64,000 nt of DNA from JAGGSN01 sp965603725 (GTDB taxonomy: Bacteria > Zixibacteria > MSB-5A5 > UBA10806 > 4484-95). This document shows positions 61,633-64,000 of this stretch, one piece after another. The stretch covers positions 1-64,000 of the forward strand of contig CBFDEC010000010.1 of assembly GCA_965603725.1 (NCBI GenBank). The letters are read 5' to 3'. The translations under genes were made by a program, and so were the position numbers. Under the pieces are notes generated by a model. The model was not told the DNA's origin and searched no databases. It saw only the letters and a program-made list of their open reading frames with translations. Each line of letters starts with the position of its first letter. Position 1 is the first letter of the stretch.

Positions 61633-61966
61633 AATTCTTTCAAGTCAAAAATTATTTTAAAGAAACATCGTCATAATTTTCCCAGCCTGTAAATCCTCAT
61701 TTAATTCATTTTTAATGATTTATCGGCATTTTTATCCGGATATAAAATTTGATAGAATTAATTGAAACAATATAAGACCGGTTATTATTTCTCAATTTCA
61801 GAATTAGAATTGATTATAATTGGGCTTATAATTAAATGAGTGCGAATAGAATAGGCTTATAATCATGCCGGCAGTAGAAAACCCCCGGTGAATTGTGGGC
61901 TCTTATATCACTTAAAGGATATATTTATAGAATCGGCGTAAGTGTATGATGCCGTTCAAAGTTCTG

Positions 61967-62039
61967 TCAGGTCGTGCCCGCAAGGGTGTGACCTGGACAG
62001 CGCCTATATACGGTCAGGTCACGTTTCACTACGACCTGA
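61967..62039. repeat. Nested hairpin TCAGGTCGT/ACGACCTGA
   Basis: Outer TCAGGTCGT (61967-61975) pairs with ACGACCTGA (62031-62039); inner GTGACCTG pairs with CAGGTCAC. Interval 61633-62089 contains no gene; this and the family B copy lie just after the stop of the IPTL-CTERM gene. Confidence 0.6.
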
Positions 62040-62054
62040 CCGAACCAAAAATAA

Positions 62055-62082
62055 GGGGTACACGGGGACGTGTGCCGCCCAC
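62055..62082 (-). repeat. Family B repeat copy 3
   Basis: Reverse-strand copy of 12580-12607 and 17529-17556, with one mismatch in the second arm (GTGTACCCC). Confidence 0.8.
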
Positions 62083-62089
62083 AATGAAT

Positions 62090-64000
62090 TTATTCGCCAA
62101 CCGCAACCGCCCTGCGCCTGCGAATTACCGCCACTGTGCCGACGGCCAACAACAACAGCGCCAGAACGATCATGCCCCATTCGGAGAGAGTGGGTATGGG
62201 AACAGGCGCTATTGTAACAGTTCCATCTACATATGTATTATCTTCTGTATCCGTTTCGCCCGAGACCGGGTGGGCACGGGCGCTTATTGTGTAGATGCCT
62301 GGTTCTACACCTGCCGTATTCCAGGTGAAGGTAATGTTTGTATCTTCACCCGAAGGCAGATCGGTAACGGTTTTGGTTTCTATAGGAGAACCTATGATGA
62401 GGTCATCCCAGTATCCCTCTCCCTTAGAGAAAAATGGGTCTGTATCCCCAAATATTAATATGGTAGATACATTGCTGAGTAAGTCTCCTATGGGGTCTCC
62501 CGTACGTTCGATGTCATCGATTTTAAGGATGTAGCTGTTGGCGCCGGTTCTTGTGTACTTGATTTTATGCCATGCCTGAAACTGAAAGTCAGGATACGAT
62601 ATTTGATGTTCACCATCTTCGTCAATTACAAAAATACCGTCTGGGTCATCGTGTAGCAAAATCGTAATATCGTTATCTGCCTCAAGGATTTTCCATCCAT
62701 TGTAGTCTGGCCAGTAGTCACTTTGGCTCGGGTAGAACCAGAATTCGATGGTGTAGGGGATGGTCAGGGGCAGCTCGTTTATGGCTAATACCGCATAGGC
62801 AATGCCGTTATTCTGCCCTTGGTCGTCGCCGTAGAGGTTGCTGATGTAGAGCGAGTGGGTGGGCGTTTGCGCATATATGTCATCGTTGATTTCTGTAATG
62901 GCACTGCCCTCAAGGTTTTCTGCATAATATGTCCATTGGATTTTCTGCCCGGATTCGAAGTTGTCATAGAACATGGTTCCGTAGTAGGCGGTTACGTCAA
63001 AGGTTTCTGAGGACACACCCTGATTTTCCAGGGTAACGTCAATGTAGGTAAGGTTGCCCTGGAAAACAATGGTATCAGAAGGCACAACGTTTGTAACGGC
63101 TACGTCAGGGATAGCATGCATAACCAGGCAAACGCATGTAGTTTCATTTGAGACAACCTCTAAGTCTGTGAGTGTGGTATCATGATACCCTGGTTTGGAG
63201 AAATCGGCAGAATAGGTGCCAGGGTCAAGTGGGAAATCAAACTTACCGTCATTGTCAGTAGTATCAACCAGCGTATCAAGGATGTCATATACCTCAACAA
63301 AAACACTGTCTAAAGGCCCGAAATTATCAGGCTCTCTTACCTGACCACAAATACCGGATGTGATTGATTCGCTGTACACGGTCAGGAGGGCCGCCGCGGA
63401 AAAAGGAATCGTATCCAGAGAAGGTGTTATAACATCGCCAAAAATTGATTGCAAAATTTTACCTTCTCCTGTTGTATCAGGAGGAAACACCATTGCTATT
63501 TCCCAAACATTGTCGTCATCGTTATCACGTGTAAGAGGAGGACCAGGAATAGTTACCTGATTTTCATTATTATCATTTACCTCAACTTCATAATAATCAC
63601 AATCAGGAAGGGGGAATGCAAGTCCCGGGAATTCGACCCACACCGTGCAGATCGTACCAGAGCCAGAAATCACAATTTCAGGGTCTATAAGTACCACATC
63701 GCCGATCAGCACTCCTTTGAGAGGGTTAACAAGAAGAGAACAAGTAAAAATATCTTGCAAGATTGAATTCAAACTATCCAAAATCTCAGGCAAGTGGACG
63801 AAACTACTACAGATACCACCAGTATTATTTTCATAAGCTCCAATAAGAATATCTGCAAGAGCATTTGCTGTATCTGGATCGAATCCGGTAATAAGACTTC
63901 CCATAATCTGAACCTCTATATCTGGTAGGCCTTCTTCTTCTAAACTATTTATTATAGCATCAACAGCCGCGGCATCTGGAGGATCAATGTTATTAATAAA
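62090..64000 (-). CDS. Secreted multidomain protein with IPTL-CTERM tail (5' end outside the window)
   Basis: At least 636 residues; the frame stays open to the right edge, so an ATG at 63904 is probably internal. Visible are a carboxypeptidase-regulatory-like repeat (I-C-G-Q-V-R-E-P ... G-T-Y-S-A-D-F-S-K-P-G-Y), a CARDB-like part (D-V-A-V-T-N-V-V-P ... L-E-N-Q-G-V), a LamG/concanavalin-like part (Y-T-I-E-F-W-F-Y-P) and a final Ig-like part. The tail P-I-P-T-L-S-E-W-G, hydrophobic helix and R-R-R-R is the IPTL-CTERM signal. Many short linkers suggest an extracellular surface protein. Confidence 0.85.
   Translation of the reverse strand, partial: FINNIDPPDAAAVDAIINSLEEEGLPDIEVQIMGSLITGFDPDTANALADILIGAYENNTGGICSSFVHLPEILDSLNSILQDIFTCSLLVNPLKGVLIGDVVLIDPEIVISGSGTICTVWVEFPGLAFPLPDCDYYEVEVNDNNENQVTIPGPPLTRDNDDDNVWEIAMVFPPDTTGEGKILQSIFGDVITPSLDTIPFSAAALLTVYSESITSGICGQVREPDNFGPLDSVFVEVYDILDTLVDTTDNDGKFDFPLDPGTYSADFSKPGYHDTTLTDLEVVSNETTCVCLVMHAIPDVAVTNVVPSDTIVFQGNLTYIDVTLENQGVSSETFDVTAYYGTMFYDNFESGQKIQWTYYAENLEGSAITEINDDIYAQTPTHSLYISNLYGDDQGQNNGIAYAVLAINELPLTIPYTIEFWFYPSQSDYWPDYNGWKILEADNDITILLHDDPDGIFVIDEDGEHQISYPDFQFQAWHKIKYTRTGANSYILKIDDIERTGDPIGDLLSNVSTILIFGDTDPFFSKGEGYWDDLIIGSPIETKTVTDLPSGEDTNITFTWNTAGVEPGIYTISARAHPVSGETDTEDNTYVDGTVTIAPVPIPTLSEWGMIVLALLLLAVGTVAVIRRRRAVAVGE

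Overview
The window looks like a chromosome segment from an uncultivated Gram-negative bacterium of the FCB superphylum. A Zixibacteria-like lineage is my best guess, but this is inference from gene content, not a phylogeny. The supporting signs are two proteins with IPTL-CTERM tails, a gingipain-type (C25) protease ending in a dockerin-like module, an FG-GAP protein ending in a type IX-secretion-like tail, lipid A heptose genes (rfaE1, rfaE2), a GH57 branching enzyme, several lipoproteins, and many short dispersed hairpins between genes. No rRNA, CRISPR array or intact transposase gene was found.

Layout: 0.4-3 kb holds two lipoproteins (TPR and PQQ propeller). 3-8 kb holds a Ski2-like helicase with a small zinc-ribbon partner, an XRE regulator, a cold-shock protein, and a sigma4-like/ribbon-helix-helix pair. 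8-14 kb holds heptose activation genes, DUF3467, a GH57 branching enzyme and a truncated AsnRS-like enzyme behind a leader with two terminator hairpins. 14-27 kb holds envelope and secreted proteins (repeat protein, MscS channel, beta-barrel, IPTL-CTERM protein, C25 protease, FG-GAP protein). 27.6-32.3 kb is an operon of a NatAB-like ABC exporter, a GAF-GAF-SpoIIE phosphatase and a TPR lipoprotein. A sigma-54 promoter with a putative short RNA follows at 32.6 kb, then two tRNAs.

34-40 kb holds a CdsZ-like zinc-ribbon protein, a two-gene type II restriction-modification system, guaB, a Cys-rich protein and a GNAT. 40.5-47.5 kb is an extended macromolecular-synthesis operon on the minus strand (rpsU, yqeY, cvpA, mutS2, dnaG, rpoD). 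47.7-54.5 kb holds rsgA, apparently starting at an ATT codon, a parallel-beta-helix lipoprotein, an HDOD protein, a HEAT-repeat protein and a G-N-D repeat protein.

54.6-58 kb is an AT-rich island: a Dam-type methylase, an overlapping ParB-like mini-protein, the fossil C-terminus of a second Dam-type methylase, an unknown protein, a MutH/Sau3AI-like nuclease with an Asn where Asp is expected, and another methylase. This is the best candidate for an undescribed system. 58-61.6 kb is a signalling cluster (histidine kinase, CheV, NtrC-type sigma-54 activator) split by a 232-bp MITE-like element. The last gene, an IPTL-CTERM protein, runs off the right edge.

The NtrC-type activator implies that the cell uses sigma-54, which fits the sigma-54 promoter at 32.6 kb, though no direct link can be shown. 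Several genes (XRE, natA, dam) have a -10 box so close to the start codon that their mRNAs are probably leaderless.
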